From Thermoplasmata archaeon (GTDB lineage: Archaea > Thermoplasmatota > Thermoplasmata > Lutacidiplasmatales > UBA184), in assembly GCA_022750115.1 (NCBI GenBank), contig JAKIWI010000002.1:253062-317061 (forward strand): DNA of 64,000 bases, written 5' to 3'. Below the pieces are notes generated by a model. That model did not search any database. It was not told where the DNA came from and was given only the letters and a program-made list of their open reading frames with translations. Every line of letters begins with the position of its first letter. Positions within the stretch are counted from its first letter, which is position 1. Of this stretch, positions 34,991 through 43,186 are shown in pieces. The translations under genes and the position numbers were made by a program.

Positions 34991-35976
34991 CCGGACCCGT
35001 TCCTCCGCGCCGCCGACCCGCGGTGTCTCTTAACTTTCCTGCCCGACGGCATCAGGCGCTCCGGATAACTCGCGCTGACCACGTAGTTCGGCATGTCGAC
35101 GGCTTCGGTGATCCGGAGCTCGCCGGCGACGCTCGCCAGGACGTAGCCCGCCTTGGCGGGGACCCCTCGACGCTCGAACTCCACGAGGAGTCCTTCCAGC
35201 GCCACGACGGCGGCCGCGCCGGGGTCTGGTCCGACTCCGAGGCACGCGATCTGGGGGCCTGGGTGGCCGGCGGGCGCGGGGGAGCGGAGGTGCGGCATCG
35301 CGCGTGCGCCCCCTCGGTGGAGGGCGACCTCCAGCTCGACCTCCGCGGCGACCTCGATCCCGGTCCCGCAGACCTCGCCGTCGCCCTGCGCAGCATGCGG
35401 GTCGCCCAGCGAGAGGAGCGCGCCGTCGACCTCGACGGGCAACGAAAGGGTCGAGCCGGCTCCGACGAGTCGATGGTCGAGATTGCCCCCGGTCCGGCGG
35501 GGCGGGATCATCGGATGCGGGCCGGAGAGCGGGGCGAGACCGACCCACCCGAGCGTCGGCCGCAGCGGAATCCGGACTGGAGGGACAAATCCGGCGATCG
35601 GCGAAGCCATCGCGGCTCCCACGCGCCAGTGTTGGAGTTCGTCGTCGAACCGACCACGGAGGAGGCCAAAGTCACGAAACACCCCCGACCAGCCCCAGGG
35701 CCCGGGGCGAATCCTTCGGATGTGGACGTCAACGCAGTCTCCCGGATGCGCACCGATGACCTCGATCGGACCGGTGGCCGCATCGACCCGAGCGAGGTCG
35801 ATGGAGCCGAGGTCGGATGTCGCCGAAGTCGGTCCGAGCTGGCCGGTGGACGAATCGAGAAGCTGGACTCGGAGCCGGTCGCCGGAGCGTACTCGAGCCA
35901 CGGGAGACGCGTCGGGGCTCCATTGAGTCTGCTGGACTCCGGGATCGCGGCCGTCCAGTCGAATCGTTCGGCCCAC
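34987..35976 (-). CDS. fmdA: Acetamidase/formamidase family amidohydrolase
   Basis: 329 residues, the usual size. LSLGDPHAAQGDGEVCGTGIE is the diagnostic acetamidase/formamidase motif, with PGDCVDVHI and a C-terminal segment DMPNYVVSASYPERLM also matching the family. It should hydrolyse formamide, acetamide or a similar short amide to ammonia and the acid, in the cytoplasm. The start is GTG; an in-frame TGA lies two codons upstream, so the N-terminus is well bounded. The stop overlaps the start of the DUF1684 gene. No amide transporter is nearby. Confidence 0.92.
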   Translation of the reverse strand: MGRTIRLDGRDPGVQQTQWSPDASPVARVRSGDRLRVQLLDSSTGQLGPTSATSDLGSIDLARVDAATGPIEVIGAHPGDCVDVHIRRIRPGPWGWSGVFRDFGLLRGRFDDELQHWRVGAAMASPIAGFVPPVRIPLRPTLGWVGLAPLSGPHPMIPPRRTGGNLDHRLVGAGSTLSLPVEVDGALLSLGDPHAAQGDGEVCGTGIEVAAEVELEVALHRGGARAMPHLRSPAPAGHPGPQIACLGVGPDPGAAAVVALEGLLVEFERRGVPAKAGYVLASVAGELRITEAVDMPNYVVSASYPERLMPSGRKVKRHRGSAARRNGSG

Positions 35977-36100
35977 GCCCGGTCAACGGACTCCGGCACT
36001 TCAGCCCGAGGGATGCGACGCCCCAACGTGGGAACGCCGAGATTGGGACGCAGGCTTATCTTCCGAGCCCTCCGTCGTACGTACCCCCGGGGGCGCAAGA

Positions 36101-38506
36101 ATGGCCAGGTCGTCGAGGTGGGCGGCGTGGTCGCGTGCGCTGGGGCAGATGGGCCTCGCGACGCTCCTGATCCTCTCTCTCGTCGCACCCGCCGGCTTCG
36201 CCCAGGGAGCCGCATCCGCGGACCGCGCCTCGCACGCGCTGACGTCCCAGCACGCGGCGGTTGTCGTTCATCCCCCAGGGCTCAAGGTCTCCGACCGGGT
36301 CCTGGCCGGCGCGCGGCCCGCCATCGGAACGGAGTACTACACGCAGGAGGGGGCCACGATCTCCCAGTTGAACGATAGCGCCGCCACGGGCGTGGCTCGC
36401 ATGGTGGAATTCGTTCGGCTCGTGAGCAGCCCGTACTCGACCGCGTACGAGCTGAACGGCCTGTCCAACTCGGCCGACTGGTGGCAGATTGTGGTGGCGG
36501 ACAACTGGCCCGGTTGCAATTCGGGGTTCGAGGAGGCGACGGAGGTCTGGGACAGCCTCGGGAACTCGGCGGCCATCACCTGCGATTCCACTCTGACGCT
36601 CTCGGCCGGCGACCTCGTGGAGTTCTCGATCTACTTCTCGGGCGGGAACGGCTGCATGGCGCTACGCGACGTCACCACGTCGTCCTCGACCCACGCGCTG
36701 TGCCAATCGCAGCCCGACTCCGGCGGGACGAAGTGGCAGTTCCTGACGTCGACATCGGACGGGAACGGCTACTACACCGGGCCCATGACCGAGGTCATCA
36801 ACCAGAGCGCGACCTCGTGTCCCGACAACACGCTGATGCCGCGGGTCGCCTACGAGTACGCCAACGACACGTTCGTCACCAACTATGTGGCCTGGTCGGA
36901 CGAGTTCGTCTACCAGGGGAGCGCCTGTTACCAGACAGGTGAACCTGGCCAGGCGATCTCGCCCGGTGATCCCACGAGCTACTACGCGGACACCGCGTCC
37001 GGGACTTCGTACGGTCCGCACTGGGTCGATGGCCAGAACTACTCGCTGTTGAATCCGTCCTACGGATTCCGCTTCGAGACCGACCCGACGCCGATCCACT
37101 CGATCTCGATCGTCGGGACCCCCCCGAACCCCGTCGCCGGGCAGCTCGTGACGTTCAACGCCACCGTCTCGGGCGGAGTGGCGGCGTACCAGATCCTCTG
37201 GAAGCTGAACGGAGTCCGCCAATCGCTCGCGAACGTTTCCTGGACCTGGACCGCTGGCCTGGCCGGCACGTACAATGTGGTCGCGTACGCGATCGACCAG
37301 CAGAGCGACGTCTCCGGCCCCTCGAACACGGTCCGGATCACGGTGCCCGGACCCCTTCACGTGAGCGGGGTGAACGCCACCCCGGTCACCGGAACCGATG
37401 CCGGCCTTCCGGCGACGTTCTCGATCGTGATCTCGGGCGGGTACGGCTACTGGGTCGTCAACTGGTCCGGGTTGCCAGCGGGCTGCCTGGCGGCGAACCA
37501 AAGCACCATCCCCTGTACGCCAACTACGCCGGGGACCGTGAATATCTCCGCCTCGGTCCGCGACGGCAACGGATCGATGGTCACCACCGGCGTCCTCTCC
37601 TACCGGGTGTTCTCCCCGCTCCGCGTCGGGCTCACTTCGAGCGCGGCCGCGATCGACATCGGCCAGTGGGTGACGGTCGTCGCCAACGTCTCGGGCGGCT
37701 CGGGTGGCACGAACCTGTACTGGTCGACGGTCGCCGGATGCGTCGTGCAGGGCAGCAAATTCAACTGCACCCCGGTCGTCGTCGCCCCGCTCATCGTCGA
37801 CCTCTCGGTCACCGACAGCGCCGGGGCGAGCGTTCCGGTAGGGGCGGTGGTGTCCGTGAACCCCACGCTCACCGTCGCGACCCCCGCGCCGCGCGTGCTG
37901 GCGGACGTCGGGGTCGAGTTCACCGCAAGGGTCACCGTCAGCGGAGGAACGACGCCGTTCACCTACCTCTGGTCGGGACTCCCGGTCGGCTGTTCCGTCA
38001 CCGGACCGGTGGCGAACTGCTCCCTCGCGTCCGCGGTGACGTACGAGGCGACCGCGCAGGTGCGCGACGCTGCGGGCGAGTCCATCATCAGCGGCACGAT
38101 CGAGATCGTCGGTGCCTCGGCCCCCCAAGTCGCGCTGAACTCCACCGGGAGCCCGGTCGTCGTCGGGGACTCCGTGACGTTCACCGCCGCCACGCACGGG
38201 GGAACGGCGCCGTTCTCCTACCGGTGGACCGGCCTCCCGTCCGGCTGCGTGGCCCGCAACAGCCCGAGCATCAGCTGCGCGCCCACCGACACCGGGAACT
38301 ACACTGTATCCGTGACGGCGTCCGACTCGGCGAACGGCACCGCCACCTCAACGACGACCCTAGCAGTCCAGCCGGCGTCGGGTCCGGGCGGTCCGGACAA
38401 CAGCACCGGCACGTCCATCGGCTCGGGGCTGGTCTGGCTGCTCGTTCTGCTCGGGATCGCGGCGGCGGTCGCCGTCGCGGTGGTCGTGGCGCGCCGGCGC
38501 CGTTAG
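36101..38506 (+). CDS. Membrane-anchored surface protein: jelly-roll-like domain plus five Ig/PKD-like repeats
   Basis: 801 residues. Signal helix (LATLLILSLVAPAGFA), then an N-terminal domain (about 75-325) with several Cys and Trp (WWQIVVADNWPGC, NQSATSCPDNTLMP) that looks beta-rich but is not recognised. From about 330 to 765 there are five Ig-like domains; the later four carry a Cys pair (GLPAGC...PCTP, VAGCVVQ...NCTP, GLPVGC...NCSL, GLPSGC...SCAP). A C-terminal helix (LVWLLVLLGIAAAVAVAVVVA) and RRRR tail anchor it. Probably an adhesin-like or S-layer-associated protein. The 3' end overlaps the convergent DUF59 gene by 4 bp. Confidence 0.87.
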   Translation: MARSSRWAAWSRALGQMGLATLLILSLVAPAGFAQGAASADRASHALTSQHAAVVVHPPGLKVSDRVLAGARPAIGTEYYTQEGATISQLNDSAATGVARMVEFVRLVSSPYSTAYELNGLSNSADWWQIVVADNWPGCNSGFEEATEVWDSLGNSAAITCDSTLTLSAGDLVEFSIYFSGGNGCMALRDVTTSSSTHALCQSQPDSGGTKWQFLTSTSDGNGYYTGPMTEVINQSATSCPDNTLMPRVAYEYANDTFVTNYVAWSDEFVYQGSACYQTGEPGQAISPGDPTSYYADTASGTSYGPHWVDGQNYSLLNPSYGFRFETDPTPIHSISIVGTPPNPVAGQLVTFNATVSGGVAAYQILWKLNGVRQSLANVSWTWTAGLAGTYNVVAYAIDQQSDVSGPSNTVRITVPGPLHVSGVNATPVTGTDAGLPATFSIVISGGYGYWVVNWSGLPAGCLAANQSTIPCTPTTPGTVNISASVRDGNGSMVTTGVLSYRVFSPLRVGLTSSAAAIDIGQWVTVVANVSGGSGGTNLYWSTVAGCVVQGSKFNCTPVVVAPLIVDLSVTDSAGASVPVGAVVSVNPTLTVATPAPRVLADVGVEFTARVTVSGGTTPFTYLWSGLPVGCSVTGPVANCSLASAVTYEATAQVRDAAGESIISGTIEIVGASAPQVALNSTGSPVVVGDSVTFTAATHGGTAPFSYRWTGLPSGCVARNSPSISCAPTDTGNYTVSVTASDSANGTATSTTTLAVQPASGPGGPDNSTGTSIGSGLVWLLVLLGIAAAVAVAVVVARRRR

Positions 38507-38910
38507 AGATAGCCGAACTGGCGCTTGGCGAAGTCGCTCATCTTCTCCGGGGTCCAGGGCGGCTCCCAGACGAAATCGACGGTCGCCTTCGCGACGTTGG
38601 GGACCTTCTCGATCGTCGCCTTGATCTCGTCCGCCAGGACGCCCGCGACCGGGCAACCCGGAGCGGTCAGGGTCATGTGGAGAACAACGTCGTCGGCGGC
38701 GCCCCATTCGAACCCGTAGATGAGTCCGAGGTCCACGATGTTCATCGGGATCTCGGGGTCGTAGATCTTCTTCAGTTCCTTCATCATCTGGGCCTCGGCG
38801 TCGGCGTGGGGACCGGCGGCGGGGGCGGGAGTCGCGCTCGCGGCCGCCGGAGCGGGGGTCGCGCTGGCGGTGGCCGGAGCGGGAGGAGTAGTGGATTCGG
38901 CCTCGCTCAT
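38503..38910 (-). CDS. MIP18/DUF59 family (SufT-like) iron-sulfur assembly protein
   Basis: 135 residues. After an Ala/Pro/Thr-rich N-terminal 38 residues comes the compact DUF59 domain: KKIYDPEIPMNIVDLGLIYGFEW, then MTLTAPGCPVAGVLADEI, with the conserved DPE and the Cys in T-x-P-x-C-P. It ends in VWEPPWTPEKMSDFAKRQFGYL, normal for SufT/PaaD-like members. Such proteins assist Fe-S cluster insertion into target proteins. The ATG at 38910 is supported by a TATA box 26 nt upstream. The low-complexity N-terminus is unusual for the family. Confidence 0.9.
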   Translation of the reverse strand: MSEAESTTPPAPATASATPAPAAASATPAPAAGPHADAEAQMMKELKKIYDPEIPMNIVDLGLIYGFEWGAADDVVLHMTLTAPGCPVAGVLADEIKATIEKVPNVAKATVDFVWEPPWTPEKMSDFAKRQFGYL

Positions 38911-38932
38911 GGACTTGGAATTCCGAGCAGCA

Positions 38933-38939
38933 GTATAAG
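38933..38939 (-). promoter_or_regulatory. TATA box of the DUF59 gene
   Basis: CTTATAC on the minus strand centred 26 nt before the ATG at 38910; leaderless spacing. Confidence 0.6.
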
Positions 38940-38984
38940 GTCGACCCAGCGGCGATGGTCGAACGGTAAGCCGGACGGGCAACC

Positions 38985-38992
38985 TGTTATGC
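38985..38992 (+). promoter_or_regulatory. TATA box of the mptA operon
   Basis: TGTTATGC centred 27 nt before the GTG at 39015. It is back to back with the DUF59 promoter, and probably drives the run of genes up to 44965. Confidence 0.5.
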
Positions 38993-39014
38993 GGCTCGGT
39001 CCGTCCGCCGCGCC

Positions 39015-39920
39015 GTGAAGGACGTCCACGCGATGGCCCCCGCCCACGGACGACTCGAGCTGCACCGGGTCGGCGTCCGCGGCGTCAAGAAGCCGCTCGT
39101 GGTCCAACGTCCGGACCGCTCCGTCACGCTCACGGCGTCGTTCGCCGTGGCGGTCGACCTCCCCTCGACCCGGAAGGGCTCGGACCTCTCGCGGAACGCC
39201 GAGCTCCTCGCCGAGGTCGTAGATTGGACGGCGCAGCGCCCGGTCGAAAGCCTCGAATCGGCCTGTTCGACGATCGCACGGGAGCTCCTCGTCCGCCACC
39301 CGTACGCGAAGGACGCCGAGGTCCGGGCCGAAGCCGATTACTTCGCCCGTCGGGGAATCTCGCCGACGCGCCAAAGCCTCGAGGACTTCCGGTTGTATGC
39401 CGAGGCCGTTGCCCGTCGGGAGGGACCAGATTCCATCTCGCTCGCGCGGACGATCGGAGCCGAGGCGGTCGGCATGACGGCGTGCCCGTGTGCGATGGAG
39501 ACCGCGCGCGAGAAGCTCACGAAAGAGTTCCCGCTCCTCGCCGACCCGTCACTGAAGGACCTCCCGATCGTCACGCACAACCAGCGCAACCGGACCCGGC
39601 TCGACCTCGAGCTCCCCGAGGGGGTCGACGTCGAGGTCGACGACATCCTGTCGACAATCGAGAGCGCGCAGTCGTCCCCCACCTACGCGATCTTGAAGCG
39701 GGGGGATGAGGCCGACGTTGTCCTCACCGCCCACCGCCATCCGAAGTTCGTCGAGGATGTGATGCGAGACCTCCTGGCCTCGCTCCCGGCGCGGTTCCCC
39801 GCCCTCCCGGACTCGGTCGGGGTGCGGGTGGTCACGGTCAGCGAGGAGTCGATCCACAAGTACGACGTCACGTCCTCGCACCGGACCGTCCTCGGCGACC
39901 TTCGCGCGCCGCCCGGCTGA
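39015..39920 (+). CDS. mptA: GTP cyclohydrolase MptA (FolE2-type)
   Basis: 301 residues. MptA converts GTP to 7,8-dihydro-D-neopterin 2',3'-cyclic phosphate, the first step of archaeal tetrahydromethanopterin or folate-type pterin synthesis. The metal-binding Cys lies in MTACPCAMETAREKL; HRHPKFVEDVMRDLL and SVSEESIHKYDV-like segments (VTVSEESIHKYDVTSSH) match the family C-terminus. The start is GTG with a TATA box at -27. It is the first gene of a same-strand series: 18 bp separate it from an ABC permease. The functional link between a pterin enzyme and the transporter is not obvious. Confidence 0.93.
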   Translation: MKDVHAMAPAHGRLELHRVGVRGVKKPLVVQRPDRSVTLTASFAVAVDLPSTRKGSDLSRNAELLAEVVDWTAQRPVESLESACSTIARELLVRHPYAKDAEVRAEADYFARRGISPTRQSLEDFRLYAEAVARREGPDSISLARTIGAEAVGMTACPCAMETAREKLTKEFPLLADPSLKDLPIVTHNQRNRTRLDLELPEGVDVEVDDILSTIESAQSSPTYAILKRGDEADVVLTAHRHPKFVEDVMRDLLASLPARFPALPDSVGVRVVTVSEESIHKYDVTSSHRTVLGDLRAPPG

Positions 39921-39938
39921 GACGACGGAGCGCCTCCG

Positions 39939-41246
39939 ATGCGCTACGCGCTCGACGGGATCCGTCGCCGGCCAGCTCGTTCTGCCCTGACCGCGCTGGG
40001 CATCGGACTCGCCACCGGACTCGTGACCGTACTCCTCGCCCTGTCCGCGGGGGTCCAGGGGAGCGCGGCGCGCCTCGCCACGGCGAGCGGCGTCGACCTG
40101 ATCGCGACGAGCGCCAACACTTCACTGAGCGCGACCACCTTCCCGCCGCTCACCGACGCCCACGGCATCCCGCCCGGATTCGCTCGGGCCGACCCGAACG
40201 TCGCGACCGCGAGTCCGTGGCTCGTCGCTTCGTTCGTCTACGCGAACAGTTCCCTGTACTTGGCGGCCAACGCGTCGCCGAACGGCACCGGCATCCCCTC
40301 CGGTTGGGGCCCGGCCAGCGGAGAGGCCGTCGGCTGGATCCCCGGAGCTAATGCCGGGCTCGAGACGCCCTCCGTGGCCATGGGTCCCGGGTTCTCCAGC
40401 TCCGGCGACCCCCACTATGCGAACGGGACGTACGCTGGGCCGTTCACGCACGAGGTCGTGCTCGACGGCGGCCTGGCGGGCGTCCTGAACGCGACCGTTG
40501 GCAGCGTCGTGTACAGCAGCGTGCAACCGCTTGCCTCCCCTGCCGGGGCTCTCGCGTGGTTCGCCAATGCCACGCCGTTCCGGGTCGTCGGAATTTCGGG
40601 TCCGTTCTTCCTCATCCCGTCGGCGCTGCTCGGATTCTTCTATCTCTCGGAGGCGCAGTCGGTCGACGGCGCGACCGCGGTCCATAACGACGAAGCGTCG
40701 GTCGTCCTCGTCCACCTCCACGACCCGTCGAACCCCGCGGCGGACCAGAGCTCGCTCAAGGCGGCGTTCCCGAGCCTCACGGTGTTCACGCTCGGCAACA
40801 TTCTCGGCGCCGTCCAGTCGGTCGTCGACCTCTACCGCACGTTCGGGACCCTGATCGGGCTCGTGGCGCTCGTGGTCGCGGCCTTGTTCACAACGACGGT
40901 CCTCACGATGTCGGTCGACGACCGGAGCCGGGAACTCGCCACGCTCCGCGCCATCGGGTTCCCCCGGGCGACGATCGGCCGCTACGTGCTCGAAGAGGCC
41001 GCCGTGCTCGCGGGACTCGGACTCGTCGTCGGCCTGGTCGGTGGCTACGTCGGCGCTTACCTACTCAACCGGTTCCTCGTGGGCCTCCTGGCGGGACTCC
41101 CCGCCGGGTTTTCGTTCGTCGCGTTCGACGGCGCCGTAGTCGCGAGTGCCGTGGTGGAGGTCGCCGTCATCGGCCTCCTCGCTGCGATCCTGCCTGCCGC
41201 GCAGGCGATGCGCCTGCCAATCGCCGAGGAGCTCCGAGCGCCATGA
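39939..41246 (+). CDS. ABC transporter permease, FtsX/MacB type (first subunit)
   Basis: 435 residues. One N-terminal helix (SALTALGIGLATGLVTVLLALSAGV), an extracytoplasmic MacB-PCD-like domain of about 250 residues, and three C-terminal helices (about 300-425) with the FtsX signature ELATLRAIGFPRATIGRYVLEEAAVL. Permeases of this type do not necessarily move a solute; many transmit ATP-driven conformational change to periplasmic or surface partners. The stop overlaps the start of the second permease (ATGA), so the two are translationally coupled. Confidence 0.92.
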   Translation: MRYALDGIRRRPARSALTALGIGLATGLVTVLLALSAGVQGSAARLATASGVDLIATSANTSLSATTFPPLTDAHGIPPGFARADPNVATASPWLVASFVYANSSLYLAANASPNGTGIPSGWGPASGEAVGWIPGANAGLETPSVAMGPGFSSSGDPHYANGTYAGPFTHEVVLDGGLAGVLNATVGSVVYSSVQPLASPAGALAWFANATPFRVVGISGPFFLIPSALLGFFYLSEAQSVDGATAVHNDEASVVLVHLHDPSNPAADQSSLKAAFPSLTVFTLGNILGAVQSVVDLYRTFGTLIGLVALVVAALFTTTVLTMSVDDRSRELATLRAIGFPRATIGRYVLEEAAVLAGLGLVVGLVGGYVGAYLLNRFLVGLLAGLPAGFSFVAFDGAVVASAVVEVAVIGLLAAILPAAQAMRLPIAEELRAP

Positions 41247-42487
41247 GATGGCGTCCTCGACTTTCCCACACGGGTCTTCAGGACCTCCTCGCCGTCGCAG
41301 CGATTGCCACCGCCGTCGCTCTTCCGGTCGTTCTCCTCTCGGTGGGCGGGGGAGTCTCGGCGCACGAAAGGGCCGCGCTCGAGAGCGCGGGGTTCGAGAT
41401 CACCGTCTCGGCGTCCGGGACGCACGGCATCGGGGGCGCGCACGCTCTGGGCGACCGGATCGACCGACTCGCCAACGTCTCGGCAGCTTCCCCTGTGCTC
41501 AGCCAGGCGATCGATGTGCGGGGTCCGACGGGGCTCACCGAGCCGGCCCTGGCGGAGGGAGTCCTTCCCGCCCCATTCCTGACGACGTTGGGGCCGGCGG
41601 CCCGGGGCGCGTTCCCGACCCACCTCGACCTGGGCGACCCGATGGACGCGGCGCATTTCGCCAACGGGACCTACTCCGGCCCGTCGGCCCAGAAGATCCT
41701 CCTCGCGGCCCCGATCGCGGCCGCGCTCGGAGCGAGCGTCGGGGACGCCGTCACGATTCAGGGCGGTACGAATGCGTCGAACGCCGCGCACTTCGTCGTG
41801 ACCGGTGAGTTCGGTACCCCCTCCGGTCCCCTCGGACCGGTCGCCGGTTTCGCGGTCATCCTGCCCCTCTCGGACCTGCAGCTCTTGACCGGGAGCGCGC
41901 GGGTGAACGGGACGACGGGCGCGTTGATCGACGCGGCCGATACCGTCGAAGTCTCGCTCACGGGTGCCACCGCCACCGACGCCTCGGCCGTGAGCCGAAC
42001 GGCCAACGAGATCCGCGCCCTCGTTCCGTACTACGGGGTCTCGACACTGTCCGACGAGGTCGTCCAGCTCGACCAGGCGAACTCCGTACTGACGGGATTC
42101 TACCTCGCGCTCTCCGCGACGGCGATCATCATCGGTCTTCTGTTCCTCACGCTCGTCTTGCTGCGCCGCGTCGAGTCCGAGCGACGCGCGATCGGGATCC
42201 GACGGGCGATCGGGATCCCCCGCGCGTGGATCGTGGGGGGACTCGTCGCGCGATGCGCCGTGTTGGCGTCGACCGGCGTTGTGCTGGGAGTCTTCGGCGG
42301 ATATCTCACGATCGCGATCTTGCAGCAGTACGGGACGGGCGAGGTGCCGGCGATCGCCGCGCTGGCCGTATTCAATCCCCGTATCCTGTTCGAACTTGGG
42401 GCGGGTACGGTCGCGCTCTGTCTCGCCTCGAGTGCCGTGGCGGCGCGGGCGGCCCTGCGCCTCCCGCTCTCGGAGGCGCTGCGGTGA
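41243..42487 (+). CDS. ABC transporter permease, FtsX/MacB type (second subunit)
   Basis: 414 residues with the same topology as the preceding gene: helix near the N-terminus (LLAVAAIATAVALPVVLLSVG), extracytoplasmic domain, then three helices with VESERRAIGIRRAIGIPRAWIVGG at the FtsX motif. The pair probably forms a heterodimeric permease. It overlaps the upstream permease by 4 bp and the ATPase gene by 4 bp (GTGA), so the three genes are translated as a unit. Confidence 0.92.
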   Translation: MRWRPRLSHTGLQDLLAVAAIATAVALPVVLLSVGGGVSAHERAALESAGFEITVSASGTHGIGGAHALGDRIDRLANVSAASPVLSQAIDVRGPTGLTEPALAEGVLPAPFLTTLGPAARGAFPTHLDLGDPMDAAHFANGTYSGPSAQKILLAAPIAAALGASVGDAVTIQGGTNASNAAHFVVTGEFGTPSGPLGPVAGFAVILPLSDLQLLTGSARVNGTTGALIDAADTVEVSLTGATATDASAVSRTANEIRALVPYYGVSTLSDEVVQLDQANSVLTGFYLALSATAIIIGLLFLTLVLLRRVESERRAIGIRRAIGIPRAWIVGGLVARCAVLASTGVVLGVFGGYLTIAILQQYGTGEVPAIAALAVFNPRILFELGAGTVALCLASSAVAARAALRLPLSEALR

Positions 42488-43185
42488 GAGAGGTGCGCGC
42501 CCCGGCCCTCGCGCTCCGCGGGATCCGCCGCGTGTACGGCGTGGGTCCCGTTGCCGTGCGGGCGCTCGATGGAGTCGACCTGGAACTCGCTCCGGGCGAG
42601 TTCGTCAGCGTCGAAGGACCGTCCGGGTGCGGGAAGACGACACTCCTCAACCTCCTCGGGCTGCTCGACCAACCGACCGATGGGTCCCTCGAGTGGAACG
42701 GCCGGCCGGTCGGGCGCCTTCCGGAGCGCGAGCGGGCCCGCCGCCGACTGACCGGGGTCGGCTTCATCTTTCAACGGTTCTACCTTCTCCCGACGTTGAC
42801 GGCAGAGGAGAACATCGAGCTCCCGATGCGGGGAGCGCGCCTACCCGCACCGGTCCGCGCGGCACGCACCAAGGAGTTGCTCGCGGCCGTCGGCCTCGCC
42901 GACCGAGCGCGGTCGAAACCCCACCAGCTCTCGGGCGGCGAGGAGCAGCGCGTGGCGATCGCGCGCGCGCTCGCAAACGAGCCCGGTCTGCTCTTGGCGG
43001 ACGAGCCGACGGGCGAGCTCGACCGGGCCAACACGGAGTCGGTGCTCGACCTCCTGGTCGACGCCCAGCGTCGGACGGGCGCGACGGTCGTCTTGGTCAC
43101 GCACAACCCGGCGGTGGCCCGCCGGGCGCATCGCCACCTGACGATGGCGGACGGCCGGATCGTCGCGGACACTCGGGAGGCATGA
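42484..43185 (+). CDS. ABC transporter ATPase, LolD/MacB type
   Basis: 233 residues. Walker A GPSGCGKTT, Q-loop IFQRFYLLPTLTAEEN, signature LSGGEEQRVAIARAL, Walker B LLLADEPTGELD and switch His in VLVTHNP. These are the standard motifs of the ATPases that energise FtsX-type permeases, and the gene follows two such permeases with overlapping ends. The GTG at 42484 is chosen because it overlaps the permease stop and gives the normal N-terminus. The system resembles MacB/LolCDE: export or extraction of a peptide, lipid or lipoprotein is likely, with substrate unknown. Confidence 0.94.
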   Translation: MREVRAPALALRGIRRVYGVGPVAVRALDGVDLELAPGEFVSVEGPSGCGKTTLLNLLGLLDQPTDGSLEWNGRPVGRLPERERARRRLTGVGFIFQRFYLLPTLTAEENIELPMRGARLPAPVRAARTKELLAAVGLADRARSKPHQLSGGEEQRVAIARALANEPGLLLADEPTGELDRANTESVLDLLVDAQRRTGATVVLVTHNPAVARRAHRHLTMADGRIVADTREA

Positions 43186-43186
43186 C

